From assembly GCA_958295665.1 (NCBI GenBank), contig OY282559.1, forward strand, positions 265,150,057 to 265,214,056: DNA of 64,000 nucleotides, given 5' to 3'. The stretch's first letter is position 1, and each line of letters begins with the position of its first letter. Under the pieces are notes generated by a model. It did no database searches. It was not told where the DNA came from and was given only the letters and a program-made list of their open reading frames with translations. A program made the translations under genes and the position numbers. This document shows, in pieces, positions 1-9,818 of this stretch. This DNA comes from Tipula vernalis (taxonomy: Eukaryota; Arthropoda; Insecta; Diptera; Tipulidae).

Positions 1-235
1 AAAACGATTTAGTGAAAATAAAAGAAAATTGATACTTAACAATTTTAACTGGTTCTCCACATGGATGGTTTTGGATGATGATTTCCCACGTTGCTCCAAA
101 TCTCAGTATTTTTCCGTCCAAAATGGTGTTTACAAATTATAATATGCCGGAAATCGGTAACACGTGCCTGATGATTCCTTTGATCAATATCAATCCCACC
201 TTGTGCCAAATCCGGCTCGAAGGACCAAAAATAAA
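1..235 (-). mobile_element. BEL-0: leader of a BEL/Pao element running off the left edge
   Basis: On the minus strand this is the start of the internal region of a BEL-type retrotransposon, just inside its 5' LTR (236-786). The support is an 18-bp primer-binding site at 210-227, identical to those of the two complete BEL elements in the window (12264-12281 and 25983-26000). No coding frame is evident in these 235 bases, as expected for an untranslated leader. The body of the element lies outside the window. Everything except the primer site is inference from position. Confidence 0.55.
210..227 (-). other. Primer-binding site of BEL-0 (tRNA-Tyr type)
   Basis: The plus strand reads ATCCGGCTCGAAGGACCA, which matches the 3' end of animal tRNA-Tyr including CCA as I know it. 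The minus-strand element would therefore prime reverse transcription with tRNA-Tyr. The same 18 bp is found next to the LTRs of BEL-1 and BEL-2. Confidence 0.75.
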
Positions 236-786
236 TGTACGTAACTCCAAAATTAAATTTATTTAATTTAATTTATTGACGGAAACATAAAAATACTAAA
301 TTCCCAATAAACCTTATAAGTTTTTATTTATTGATTTCACAAATTTTATAATTTACAATTTTTGGTTTTTTTACTGTTTACGACTCTTCAATTTTATTTT
401 TTGTAATGAATGTTTTTTTCACACAGAGATGACTTGCCAATATTTTATTGTTCCAACTGGTTTTTAAGATGGTTGAAAAAACTGCACAGAATTTTCTCTG
501 ACATCTGTATGTGTTGGGTTGTATTTGAACTCATAAATATTATCTTTATTTGACTACTGTGACCCCTCTTAATAAATAGCTAACTAAGTCTAAATGAATT
601 ATAATAAGGTGGCACTAGTGCATACAAACAAAAATATATTCAATCATTTTTTGACACAACAAATTTGATCGAAACAATAATAAACAAGATAAGTATTTGA
701 TATTACGTATACAATAACAATAATTATAATAATAGTAAAAATAATTAATAATTCAAATTTTTTATTTTAGGATTTCATCGTCTTCA
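236..786 (-). repeat. BEL-0 5' LTR, diverged from the BEL-1 LTR
   Basis: This segment lies between a BEL primer site and the point where Gypsy-1 LTR sequence resumes at 787. Its right part (about 660-786) aligns loosely with the end of the BEL-1 LTR: both share an AACAAGATAAGT block followed by a T-rich stretch and a TTTTAG-ATTTCATC-like segment. It begins TGTAC and ends TTCA, so TG...CA termini are plausible. The exact left boundary is uncertain because 8 bases separate it from the primer site. Confidence 0.5.
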
Positions 787-958
787 TTCATAAAATATAA
801 ATAATAAAAATTGTAAAGGCATTTTTTTTTTTAAAAATGCAGTTGTGAAAAAATCAATAAAATAATAAATTTATAAATAAATAAAAATAAATATGTGGAT
901 AACACTATAGTTTTGAAAATAATATTGTCCTAAAGAATTATAAATAATGTTCATTACA
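787..958 (+). repeat. Gypsy-1 5' LTR, only the 3' half present
   Basis: These bases match 20442-20616 of the 3' LTR almost exactly, ending in TCATTACA, the mirror of the TGTAATGA that opens the 3' LTR. The match stops abruptly at 787, where BEL-0 LTR sequence begins. BEL-0 has therefore inserted into this LTR, and the first part of the LTR should lie on the far side of BEL-0, outside the window. The bases TTCAT at 787-791 may be one copy of the target duplication. Confidence 0.8.
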
Positions 959-1523
959 AATTTGGTGACAGAGGGTTTCGGTATATGCTATCGAAAATAT
1001 TAAAATATTTTGTACAAGTGAATTTAATAATTTTGGACATTTTATAATTTATTAGTTGTTATCAAATAAAAAAAAATATATATATATATATATTAGTGTA
1101 AATAATAATACTCGTTTTTACATTTTCTCGAGCTTCATCAGTTATGAACCTGTTCGTTCTTCGAATATAAACAATGTAATCGATGATTCATCGCAAAATC
1201 TAGAAGCGTTCAGCATTTTTTTAAATCGTCGAATTACCAATTTTTTAAGTACAAACGAAAACGACTTATGGTATCGCAATATTCATCAATAAACCGCAAG
1301 CATTTAATATCTTTACCACATTTATTTTTCGAGATGCATACAAACTTCTGCTAAAAATCAACATTTGAAGGTTAATTCAAAATGCATACATACATATTAT
1401 AAAAAGTGAGTTACCGTAAATAATCGAGGTGTACCGAATAAGAAATTTCCAATTCAAGAACTTGAATCACAGCAAAAATTACAAAAACAATTTAATTCAA
1501 TTACCGACGCGGATTTAATTAAA
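959..1523 (+). other. Gypsy-1 untranslated leader with putative primer site
   Basis: Immediately after the LTR the sequence reads TTTGGTGACAGAGGGTTTCG (960-979). TGG-led sequences at this spot are normally the primer-binding site, but I could not assign the tRNA. The rest is AT-rich with a (TA)n run at 1077-1092. A 78-codon ORF at 1056-1292 has no recognisable domain and I do not call it a gene. Confidence 0.5.
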
Positions 1524-2516
1524 ATGAAATCCATTTCAAATATAAAATTAGAATTCAATCCTGAGTCTAACATTGCCAATTTAAAAATTCGTCGTTCTGG
1601 TTCATTTTCTGTAGTTAATTCAGACGAAATTGTGCATAAAACCGAACCAAATTTTACAAATTACACAAAAGAATTAAAACTTTTTTCTGAAAAACTTGAA
1701 AATTTAATTCTATCAAAAATTAGTGATTTCAATACAAACCTTGCATTAAAAATTATTCCTGATTTTAATGGTGATTCCTTACTACTCCACAAGTTTTTAT
1801 CTTGTTGTGAACTAGTGCACGATCCATTAAAACCAGCCGAAAAACAAAAATTTCTTAAATTCATAAGAGTTAAACTTTCGGGTAAGGCTTATGAAATTGT
1901 ACAGTACCAAGATTGAAATACTTGGGAAGATTTAAAAATCGAAATTCAAACAAAATGCTCTGAAACTACATAGATCTGTAGAACATCTCCAAGTGGAATT
2001 AGTAAATATAAAGCAAAGATGTAACGAGGACGTACAAGCTTTTGCTTCTAGAGTAGAAAAACTACTCATGCTTCTAAATGAAGGATGTATCCGAAGTGAA
2101 GGCGCAGCAGCAGCAAAATATATTAAAAGTATAAACTCTAAGACCGCCCTTAAAGCTTTCCAAGAAGGTCTCTCTGATCCTATCAAGTTAATAATTAAAG
2201 CTTGCAGATATACAAACTTAAATGACGCTATATCGAAAGCACTTGAAGAAGAAATCGCCGTTAAACAAAGCAACTTTTTATCTTCTTCTTTAACATCCCC
2301 TAGTTTACGTCAGAATAAGCATAATCAAAATTTTAAATGTCGTTATTGTCATAAAGTTGGTTATTTTTTCGAAAATTGTTTTGCTCGTCAAAGGTCTCAA
2401 AATCATTCCATCCATTCTTTAACTAAACCCAACACAAATTCAAACTTAATATCAAATGTTCCTTTTCACAATTCTACCTCAACCTCGAATCAGTTAACCG
2501 CATATCAACATAGGAA
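1524..2516 (+). pseudogene. gag: Gypsy-1 gag, 5' part (frameshifted and interrupted)
   Basis: The first piece (1524-1916, 130 codons) contains a IIPDFNGDSLLLHKF segment and a LIKE-KFIRVKLSG-type region characteristic of 412/mdg1 gag. After a stop at 1914-1916 and a frame change, the second piece continues from about 1993 with VELVNIKQRCNEDVQAFASR and ends in a CCHC-like knuckle, CRYCHKVGYFFENC, in which the usual His is Tyr. At 2516 the frame runs into the LINE insertion; the zinc-knuckle region resumes at 5225. The gag would have packaged element RNA in a virus-like particle. It cannot do so in this form. Confidence 0.75.
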
Positions 2517-5005
2517 AAAGTTATTTGGAAAAGTTGAAATTTTGGCATCTGAACTAATTGGACGGTTTGGAAAAATTCTTATTTTGATTGTTTATAACCC
2601 GCCTCCGGCTTGTACGGAGGATATTAATAATTTACAAATAATTTTTTCTCAATATGTGTTTCAGTATGTAAAAGTTATTTGCTGCGGTGATTTTAATTTT
2701 AACATGTTGACTAACAATAAACTTAGTGATTGGTTGAGTTTGTACAATTTATATTATTTACCTTTTAAACCGACTAGATTAGATAACAGCTTGTTGGATT
2801 TGATCATTTTGTATGAGCCTGATAGGCATAATATTGTTTCTTTTGGGCAACATGCTGTTCCTGCTATTTCTGATCACGACTTGGTTTTTGCATGCTATAA
2901 ATTCTGTCGAGTCAGGGATAAAATTTCCTATACCGTAGTTGCTGATGTTAAAGCGATTGAACGTGAGAGTTTTGTAAGTTGTTTCTTTTCGTTGGATTGG
3001 TTGAATTTTCGTTTTTATTCGGATGTGAATGACATGGTTGAGGAATTCAACTTAAACCTTTTACAGTTGGATAATATCTGTGTGCCTCGTAAGAGAGTTT
3101 TAAATAGGTGTCCTACTGCTCCGTGGTTAAATGCTTATATTTTGGATTTAATGGAGCGTAGAGATTTGGTTTATAAAAAATATGGATTGGAGCATGATTT
3201 GGCTTCCTTTAAGTACTATAGAAATAAAACCAACAAATGCATTAATGACGCTAAGCATTCATTCTATTTTGGGAATGTATACAATTCTAAAAGAACGTGG
3301 GTCAATTTAAAAAAGCTTGGAGTTTTAGGTACATCAAATGAGGCTGTCATTATGTTTTCTGCCGAAGAAATTTTGAATGGAATTTGTAAGTTTAGTGATT
3401 CTGTTGGTGTTTTACCTTTACCTAATTCTAATTTTATTAGTTCGGTAAGCTACGCGTTTATATTTGATTGTGTCGATGAGCTTATGGTGCTGAATGCGAT
3501 TCGTGCTGTTAAATCGGATCTAATGGCATATGATATATTATCCGTATTAGTACTTTAAAGTACTTAAATTGTTTATTGAATTATTTCTGCCTCATATCAC
3601 ATTTATTATTAACCAATGTTTAACGAAATCGGTGTTTCCTGATTTGTGGAAGGTTGCTTCTATCATTCCCCTGCCTAAAAAGGATGTGGTTTCTGGTATT
3701 GGTGATATTCGTCCGATAAGTATTTTACCGGCGTTATCAAAGGTACTAGAGAAAATTATTCAACTCCAAATTACCGAACACCTTATCCGGTTTGATTTTC
3801 TAAGCAAATTTCAATCAGGATACAAACCTGGCCATAGCACTACCACTGCACTGGTGCATATAGTTGATGATCTATCAACTATTCTGGACAAGGGCCATTC
3901 ATTTGGTATTTTAGTCCTTTTAGACTTTTCTAAAGCTTTTGATTGTGTTAACCATATCCACTTGCTTCAGAAGTTACATTTGTATTATACATTTTCGAAT
4001 TCTGCTATTATGTTGCTTCATTCTTATTTGAGCGACCGCAAACATTTCGTAAAGCATGGAGAAGCTCAATCGAGTATTCGAGGAGTATTTGACGGGGTGC
4101 CTCAGGGTTCTATTTTGGGGCCTTTGCTTTTCTCCATTTATATTAATGATCTGCTTGGGCATATTCGGAATTGTCGATTTCATCTTTATGCTGATGATTT
4201 GCAATTGTATATTGGTGGCGATTTTTCAGAGTTGGATGAGATTGTCATGCGACTTAATGCAGATCTTAAAAATGTTTCCTTATGGGCCAAGAATAATTCA
4301 CTTGCTATTAATCCCACTAAAAGTAAAGCATTATTGCTTTCTACAACTAATTCTCATAATATAGCACCTCTGATTTATTTAGACAATGATATTATCTCAT
4401 TTGTGCCTACAGTTAATAACTTGGGACTAATATTGAACCCTAAACTCACTTGGATTGATCATATAAAATCCCTATGCCAGCGTGTTAATTATTGTCTATA
4501 CTCGCTTAGGTTAATAAAAAAGTTTTGTCCAGTGAATTTGCGCATATATCTTGTTAAAAGTCTGATTATACCAATTTTCACATATTGTGATGTAATATTT
4601 AATAACTGTGATAGTACTTCTAGGCGTTTACTTGAGGTTACGTTTAATAACTGCATTCGATATGTTTATGACCTTAGGAAGTTTGACCATGTCTCTGAAT
4701 TTAGGGTTTCTATTATTGGATGTGACTTGTTTGAATTTTATCGTTATAGAGCTGCGGCTTTTATTTTCCGTATTATTAAAACGGGTAAACCATTGTATTT
4801 ACATGAGAAGTTAGATTTTTCTACATCGTTGCGAACAAGAAACGTCAACTTGCCTATCAATAGGACAAAGGTTTACAATAACTCCTGTTTGGTGAACATG
4901 ATTGTCATTTGGAATAGCCTACCACTGGAACTAAAGAATATTGGTTCTTTGAATATTTTTAAAGGATTAATGTTAAAATTGGTACAAGGTAATCTAAATT
5001 TTTGA
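2517..5005 (+). pseudogene. LINE ORF2: partial endonuclease plus reverse transcriptase
   Basis: The N-terminal part holds the 3' half of an AP-endonuclease: VYNPPP (near 2600), CGDFNFN (near 2690) and SDHDLVF (near 2870). The RT domain follows with RPISILPALSKVLEK, QSGYKPGHSTTTAL, LLDFSKAFDCVNH, GVPQGSILGPLLF and the catalytic LYADDLQLY (near 4185-4210). One frameshift at about 3540-3566 splits the ORF (the first piece stops at 3558; the second is open to the TGA at 5003-5005). The first half of the endonuclease is missing through 5' truncation. The enzyme would nick DNA and copy element RNA at the nick; this copy is inactive. Confidence 0.85.
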
Positions 5006-5217
5006 TTGATTGGTGTAAATAGTATGTATATAATGTATATATGTTTATGTATATATTTTGTATATATATTATCTTTGTATATTTTGTTTTATTCTTTGTG
5101 TTAATTTTAAATTTTGTCTGTTATTCTCTACTTTAATTATTGTATATATTCATGTTGTACAAAAACATTAGGTTTAAACAGCATTGGCTAATTGATAAAA
5201 AAATAAATAAAAAAAAA
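2517..5217 (+). mobile_element. 5'-truncated non-LTR retrotransposon (CR1/jockey-like group) in gag
   Basis: A LINE lies in the same orientation as gag and is flanked by a 7-bp direct repeat ATAGGAA (2510-2516 and 5218-5224). It starts inside the endonuclease domain and ends in an A-rich tail (about 5196-5217) preceded by a TATATA-rich 3' UTR. The 5' truncation, A-rich tail and target duplication are the classic signature of target-primed reverse transcription. The clade is not certain; the RT motifs fit the broad CR1/jockey assemblage. Confidence 0.85.
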
Positions 5218-5224
5218 TAGGAAC

Positions 5225-5413
5225 AATAACATGACACTGACATGCGCCTATTGTAAATGTCGGGGCCATCATATTCAAGAGTGTCGTAAAAAGAAAGCCG
5301 CTGATGAATGGTTAGCTAAAAAACCGTGTGAGAATTCAGACACTTCGGGAAACGCCAATGGACTCAACCCAAATTTGAACACGAGGTCGCGAGTCCAGCA
5401 GTTCAAACAATAG
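5225..5413 (+). pseudogene. gag: Gypsy-1 gag, C-terminal zinc-knuckle end
   Basis: This is the continuation of gag after the LINE. It encodes CAYCKCRGHHIQEC, a well-formed CX2CX4HX4C nucleocapsid knuckle, followed by a basic KKK tail and a TAG stop at 5411-5413. The pol frame is open beneath this end, one base back, so gag and pol overlap in a -1 relation as in many Ty3/Gypsy elements. Confidence 0.75.
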
Positions 5414-5987
5414 AGTGTTCAAACAATACAAATAAATCGGTTTCTTATGATCTCAATATTTTATTTTCACAAAATGATGATTTCTCTTGTCATAGTTCTC
5501 CTAATCTCACAGTGTTAGAACGAGGTTCTGTTACTCCTACAGAATATTTACAATCGGAGAACACTTTAGAAACTTGTCAAACAAATTTATATGATTTGCA
5601 TGATTCTATTGTCAATCATAACTCTTATACTTCAACGAAGTCTTTACAGTCAGAAGTTTCAAACAATTTAATCGAATCTGAGGAACAGCAAATCTATCCA
5701 AATCATAATAAGTCAAAATTTTTCGAATCAACTGAAAAATTTCCTGTTAATCCACATAACCTAACTTATCAAAATGAAAATCACATATTTATTACAAATA
5801 ATTTTCTTGATAAACGGTTTGTCAAACTTGCGTTAGATATTATCATTCCTGACACGACCCTATTCCTAATTGATACTGGATCCGATATCAGTATTTTAAA
5901 AGTTGGTGTAATAAAAGATGAAACAAATTGTGATATAGACTTAAAGTGTACCATCAAAGGAATTTCTTTAGAACTAATTGAAACGTT
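5414..5987 (+). pseudogene. pol: Gypsy-1 pol, N-terminus and aspartic protease (cut by BEL-1)
   Basis: The frame is open through 5987, where the BEL-1 LTR begins. Near 5868-5885 it encodes LFLIDTGSDIS, the active-site DTG motif of a retroviral-type aspartic protease that would process the polyprotein. The rest of the protease continues from 13162 after the BEL-1 insertion. The residues before the protease are low-complexity, rich in Asn and Ser, with no recognised domain. Confidence 0.8.
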
Positions 5988-6862
5988 TGTATTTTTTGCC
6001 AATGAACCTGGTTGAATATTTACGACTTACACTGCCTCTTTTCGCCGTATAGGGTCAGTGCAGAATAAATTTCAATGCCGCAGTTCAATTAAATGTTTGT
6101 TTATCAATTGCCGGTTCCGATTGCATGCGCCCAAAAATCCAAAGTACATATACGAACGTATTCTGTTTCCAAAAAAAATATAAGCGGTGTCCAAAGTGTT
6201 GAAAGCGGTATCTCCAAAGCCAAATAAAGCGGGTTTCAAAATTGTTTAAGCGGTATCTCCAAAAGCCAGGTATAGCGGGGTTCAAAAATTATCGTAGCAG
6301 TATCTCCAAAAGCCAATAAAAAATCCGGTATAAAAAATTTACAAAAGAAAACTTATTTTATTTATTCACTGTGTGTTAAATCGCTGTTATCTTAATCGCA
6401 GTTGATTTTATAATAATAAAAATTAGATAAATCATCACTCGGTTGTCACTTTTCGCAAAACTGTTTTTTTCTCTTTTTTACTGAACCAAAAATTAATGAA
6501 ATTTACTAGCGACATCTTTATATAATTATAATAATTTACCGTATAGTAATTAATATTTGCTATAAAGTGACACCGTGTAGCGAGTAGATGATTTAAAAAC
6601 TTATCTAGGATTCATACATATTTCATATTTGACAATTTTGCTATTAAATTATTCTACAAATTATTGAGTTACAATTAAAAAAAAAGTTTTGAAAGCAGTG
6701 AACAAAATGTCAAAATACATAAACAATTTTGAGAGAATTTGATACAATAGTTAAACAAGATAAGTTTGTGAAATTATAATTACAATTTAAATATATTAAG
6801 TTGGCTTTGTTTGTTTTTAGATCTCAGATTCTTCATCATCAAGTGTCGAGTCATCTTGAACA
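5988..6862 (-). repeat. BEL-1 3' LTR (left on the plus strand)
   Basis: Starts TGTATTTTTT and ends CTTGAACA on the plus strand; it is the same length as 12282-13156 and nearly identical. It contains about three imperfect 45-50 bp tandem units around 6199-6350 (core AGCGGTATCTCCAAA) that create a spurious 66-codon minus ORF. The polypurine tract lies just right at about 6863-6880 (minus strand reads GGTGGGCGAGTA). Confidence 0.92.
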
Positions 6863-6891
6863 TACTCGCCCACCGTTAACGATCCATTTCG

Positions 6892-8382
6892 TTAACCAAC
6901 AGGAAGTTTACAAATTTTGACTATTGGTCGTTGTAACGTTGAACTTGAAGTTTTGATGGTTACCACTCTAGTAAGATTGTCGTCACCGGGATGAGTTTCC
7001 AGAATTCGCCCGAGAGGCCATTTACAAACTGGAATGTTGTCATCTTTGATAAGAACTATGTCGCCAACTTTAATCTCTTCTTTCGGTTTTTGCCATTTGC
7101 GTCTCTGTTGAAGGTTGTTTATATAATCCGTTCTATATTTGTTCCAAAATATTTGAATTCTGGCTTGAATTCGTTGCCATCTGGACAGTGTCGAATTTAC
7201 TGCGGTTATATGTTTTTCAGGAACAGACCCCATTGATATTCCTATCAGGAAATGAGCGGGCGTCAGTACTTCATAGTCATCATCTGTCGATGTAATGCAT
7301 AAAGGACGTGAATTTAAAACGTTCTCGACCTGACATAATAGGGTCGCCATTTCTTCAAAGGTGAGATTCACGTTATTCGTCGTTTTTAACAAATGTGTCT
7401 TTACAGATTTCACGGCCGATTCCCACAATCCACCAAAATGAGGAGATGCTGGTGGAATAAAATGCCAGTCTATACCATTTTCGCTTAAAAATTCTGAAAT
7501 AATATAATTTTGATTAATATTTTGAATTAGTTTGTGGGCTTCATTTAAGATTCTTTTTGCGCCAATGAAGTTAGAACCATTATCCGTGTATATCCTTTTT
7601 GGTACACCTCGCCTTGCAGAAAAACGCCTCAATGCAGCTAAGAAGGCTTCGCTGGTAAGATCACTTACTGGTTCTAAATGAACGGCCTTGACCGACAGAC
7701 AAACAAATATACAAAGATACCCTTTGACAGGGTTAGTGCCACCTCTGCCCTTCTTTGCAGCAAAATACAGTGGACCAGCGAAGTCTATTCCACAATTGGT
7801 AAATGGCCTGGTTGGTATTACTCTCTCAACTGGAAGATTCTCCATTAACTGTGCACTGGTCTTACGTGCATTTTTTGCACAGATTACACAATTTTTCAAT
7901 ATTGATCTTATTTTCGTACGCCCTTTAATTATCCAATATTTTTGCCTTATTAGATTATTAGTTAGTGTGGGCCCTGCGTGTAAATTTTTGAAGTGCGTCT
8001 CCCATATAAGCTTTTCGGTAAAAAGGTGGTTGGATGGGAGTATCACTGGGTGTTTATTATCGTAATCAGAATCGGTATTGAACAGTCTCCCACCAACTCT
8101 CAACAAACCAGATGCATCTATGAACGGCGCTAAAGATAATAAATTTGATCTATTGTCCACCACTTTATTTCTGCGTAAATTATTTACATCATTACGAAGT
8201 TCACTACTTTGCACCCAAATGACACACGTAGTTTTAGCAGCTTCAATCTCTTTTGCTTTCAGTTCACCAGAAATTCTTTGCGCAGGTTTCTTCATTTTCG
8301 AATTACTGATAAAGCGCCTTACGTATGCTACCACGCGGAATATTTTTTGGAGTTTCGATCGTCTTTCAAATAAATTACCCAA
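6892..8382 (-). pseudogene. pol: BEL-1 pol: integrase segment
   Basis: 496 codons. An HHCC zinc-binding region comes first (HPVILPSNHLF to CVICAKNARKTS), then the integrase core with acidic residues in GIDFAGPLYF, IYTDNGSNFIGA and GGLWESAVKSV (the D,D,E triad in BEL context). The C-terminal part carries RWQRIQARIQIFW and a chromodomain-less tail ending CKLPVG. This segment would insert element cDNA into the genome. It is separated from RNase H upstream by a one-base frameshift at about 8382-8400, so it is not made as part of the polyprotein. Confidence 0.9.
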
Positions 8383-8609
8383 CCAATCGTCTTGAATTGT
8401 AGTTTAAATAGGTCTATCGGTAATTTAGTTTTACTGAGCTCGGCTTCAATCGCGGTTTCCTCTAATGTTGAGCTTGAATGAGTATCTGGCCAAAGGGTTT
8501 CGGGTTTCTTGAGCCAACTTGGTCCTTGCCACCATTGTTCCAGGTTGATCAGTTTTTGTGGAGATATTCCTCGTGAGCCATGGTCGGCCGGGTTATCAGC
8601 TGATTTCAC
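8328..8609 (-). pseudogene. pol: BEL-1 pol: post-RNase H linker fragment
   Basis: This fragment contains SADNPADHGSRGISPQKL and WWQGPSWL, the conserved NPAD..SRG and W.GP.WL motifs that follow RNase H in BEL/Pao pol. It joins the RT-RNase H segment upstream through the in-frame stop at 8646-8648 and the integrase segment downstream through the frameshift near 8390. Confidence 0.85.
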
Positions 8610-8645
8610 ATAAGACCAATGTTTTCGAGGGAACTTCTCTATTAT

Positions 8646-9818
8646 TTAGCTGGTGCGATTTGCTACAAATGTCTTCCATCTAGCAGGATAAGTGGATAAC
8701 CAAGCCAACACGATGGACGAGTCGGTCCATGCATAGCATATTGCATTAGGTGCTAATGTTTGTTTCACCGTGAACATAAGCTTTGTTAATAGATGTGCCG
8801 CACACAACTCCAGCCTCGGTAAGGAAATCTTTTTTACAGGCGCCACCTTTGTTTTCGCTGTTAAGATATTTATTACGATTGCACCTTCTTTATTTATGGT
8901 TCTGCTATAAACAACGGCACAATAAGCCATCTCGCTTGCATCTGAGAAACCATGTATTTGAGTGCTTTCATTAAGATCCGTGAATCTCCGAATTTCAATA
9001 TTTTCAAAATATCCAAATTCACCCCTCACTTTTCTGTACATTTTGTCATAAAATTCGGGCAATTTATCATCCCAATCTAATTTCAAAAACCAGAGCCTTT
9101 GGAATAATATTTTTAGTAACACAATTGAAGGAGCCAGAAATCCCAACGGATCGAAAACTCGGGAGGCTTCCGATATCACTTTGCGTTTCGTTATTTCCGT
9201 ATCTTTTTCGGGACTTACTTTGAACGTTAATATGTCCGATGTAGGATGCCAATGTAACCCCAGGACCGTCACTGCTGAAATACTGCCATCACTGCATAAC
9301 TTTGTTGTAATTGCTTCATCTTTTTCATCGGATAGGCATTTTACGTTTGATTGCCATTTTCGTAATACGAAACCTCCTTGTCGCAGTACGCTTATCATCA
9401 TTTCCTTGAGTTGAGCCGCACTTTCTATATCATGTGAGCCAGATAATAAGTCGTCGACATAAAAATCGTTCAAGATATGTTGAGTTATGGCTTCTTCTCC
9501 GACGTCGCGAGCCAACTGCTGGAGCGTGCGTATTGCTAAATATGCGGAACAAGCGAGGCCAAATGTGACTCGATTTAATTTAAAATGCCGTATTTTGTCA
9601 CTAGAACGTTCTCGCCACAAGACCCGTTGATAGTTTGTATCGCCAGGAAAGACTAGGACTTGCCTATACATTTTTTCTATGTCGGCAGTTATTGCAATTC
9701 GGTGTCGTCTAAACCTCATAAGTGTCGCCCATAACGTTGGTTGAATGGTCGGCCCAACCATCAATGTTTCGTTTAGAGAAACGCCTGTGGATGACTTGCT
9801 GGAACCATCAAAGACCAC
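8646..9818 (-). pseudogene. pol: BEL-1 pol: reverse transcriptase and RNase H
   Basis: 390 codons. The RT core shows VFDGSSKSSTGVSLNETL, ITADIEKMYRQVLV (first catalytic Asp) and NDFYVDDLLSGS (YVDD). The connection and RNase H region follow with VFDPLGFLAPSIVL, HGFSDASEMAYCAVVY, LPRLELCAAHLLTKL and AWTDSSIVLAWL. It copies RNA to DNA and removes the RNA strand. The ORF ends in a nonsense codon after FVANR. The upstream gag-protease frame joins it only through a frameshift inside the RT domain (9773-9818 overlap), so this is damage and not a programmed shift. Confidence 0.92.

Noticed and set aside
1993..3558. A 521-codon ORF that could be read as a gag-endonuclease fusion gene
   Set aside because: The LINE boundary with its ATAGGAA duplication lies at 2516/2517 inside the ORF, so the fusion is an accident of nested insertion.
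6085..6285. 66-codon minus ORF repeated at 12379-12579
   Set aside because: It sits in both BEL-1 LTRs over an imperfect tandem repeat; duplication is explained by the LTRs.
9773..9818. Programmed frameshift between BEL-1 gag-protease and RT
   Set aside because: The shift lies within the conserved RT core, not between domains, and BEL elements normally use a single ORF.
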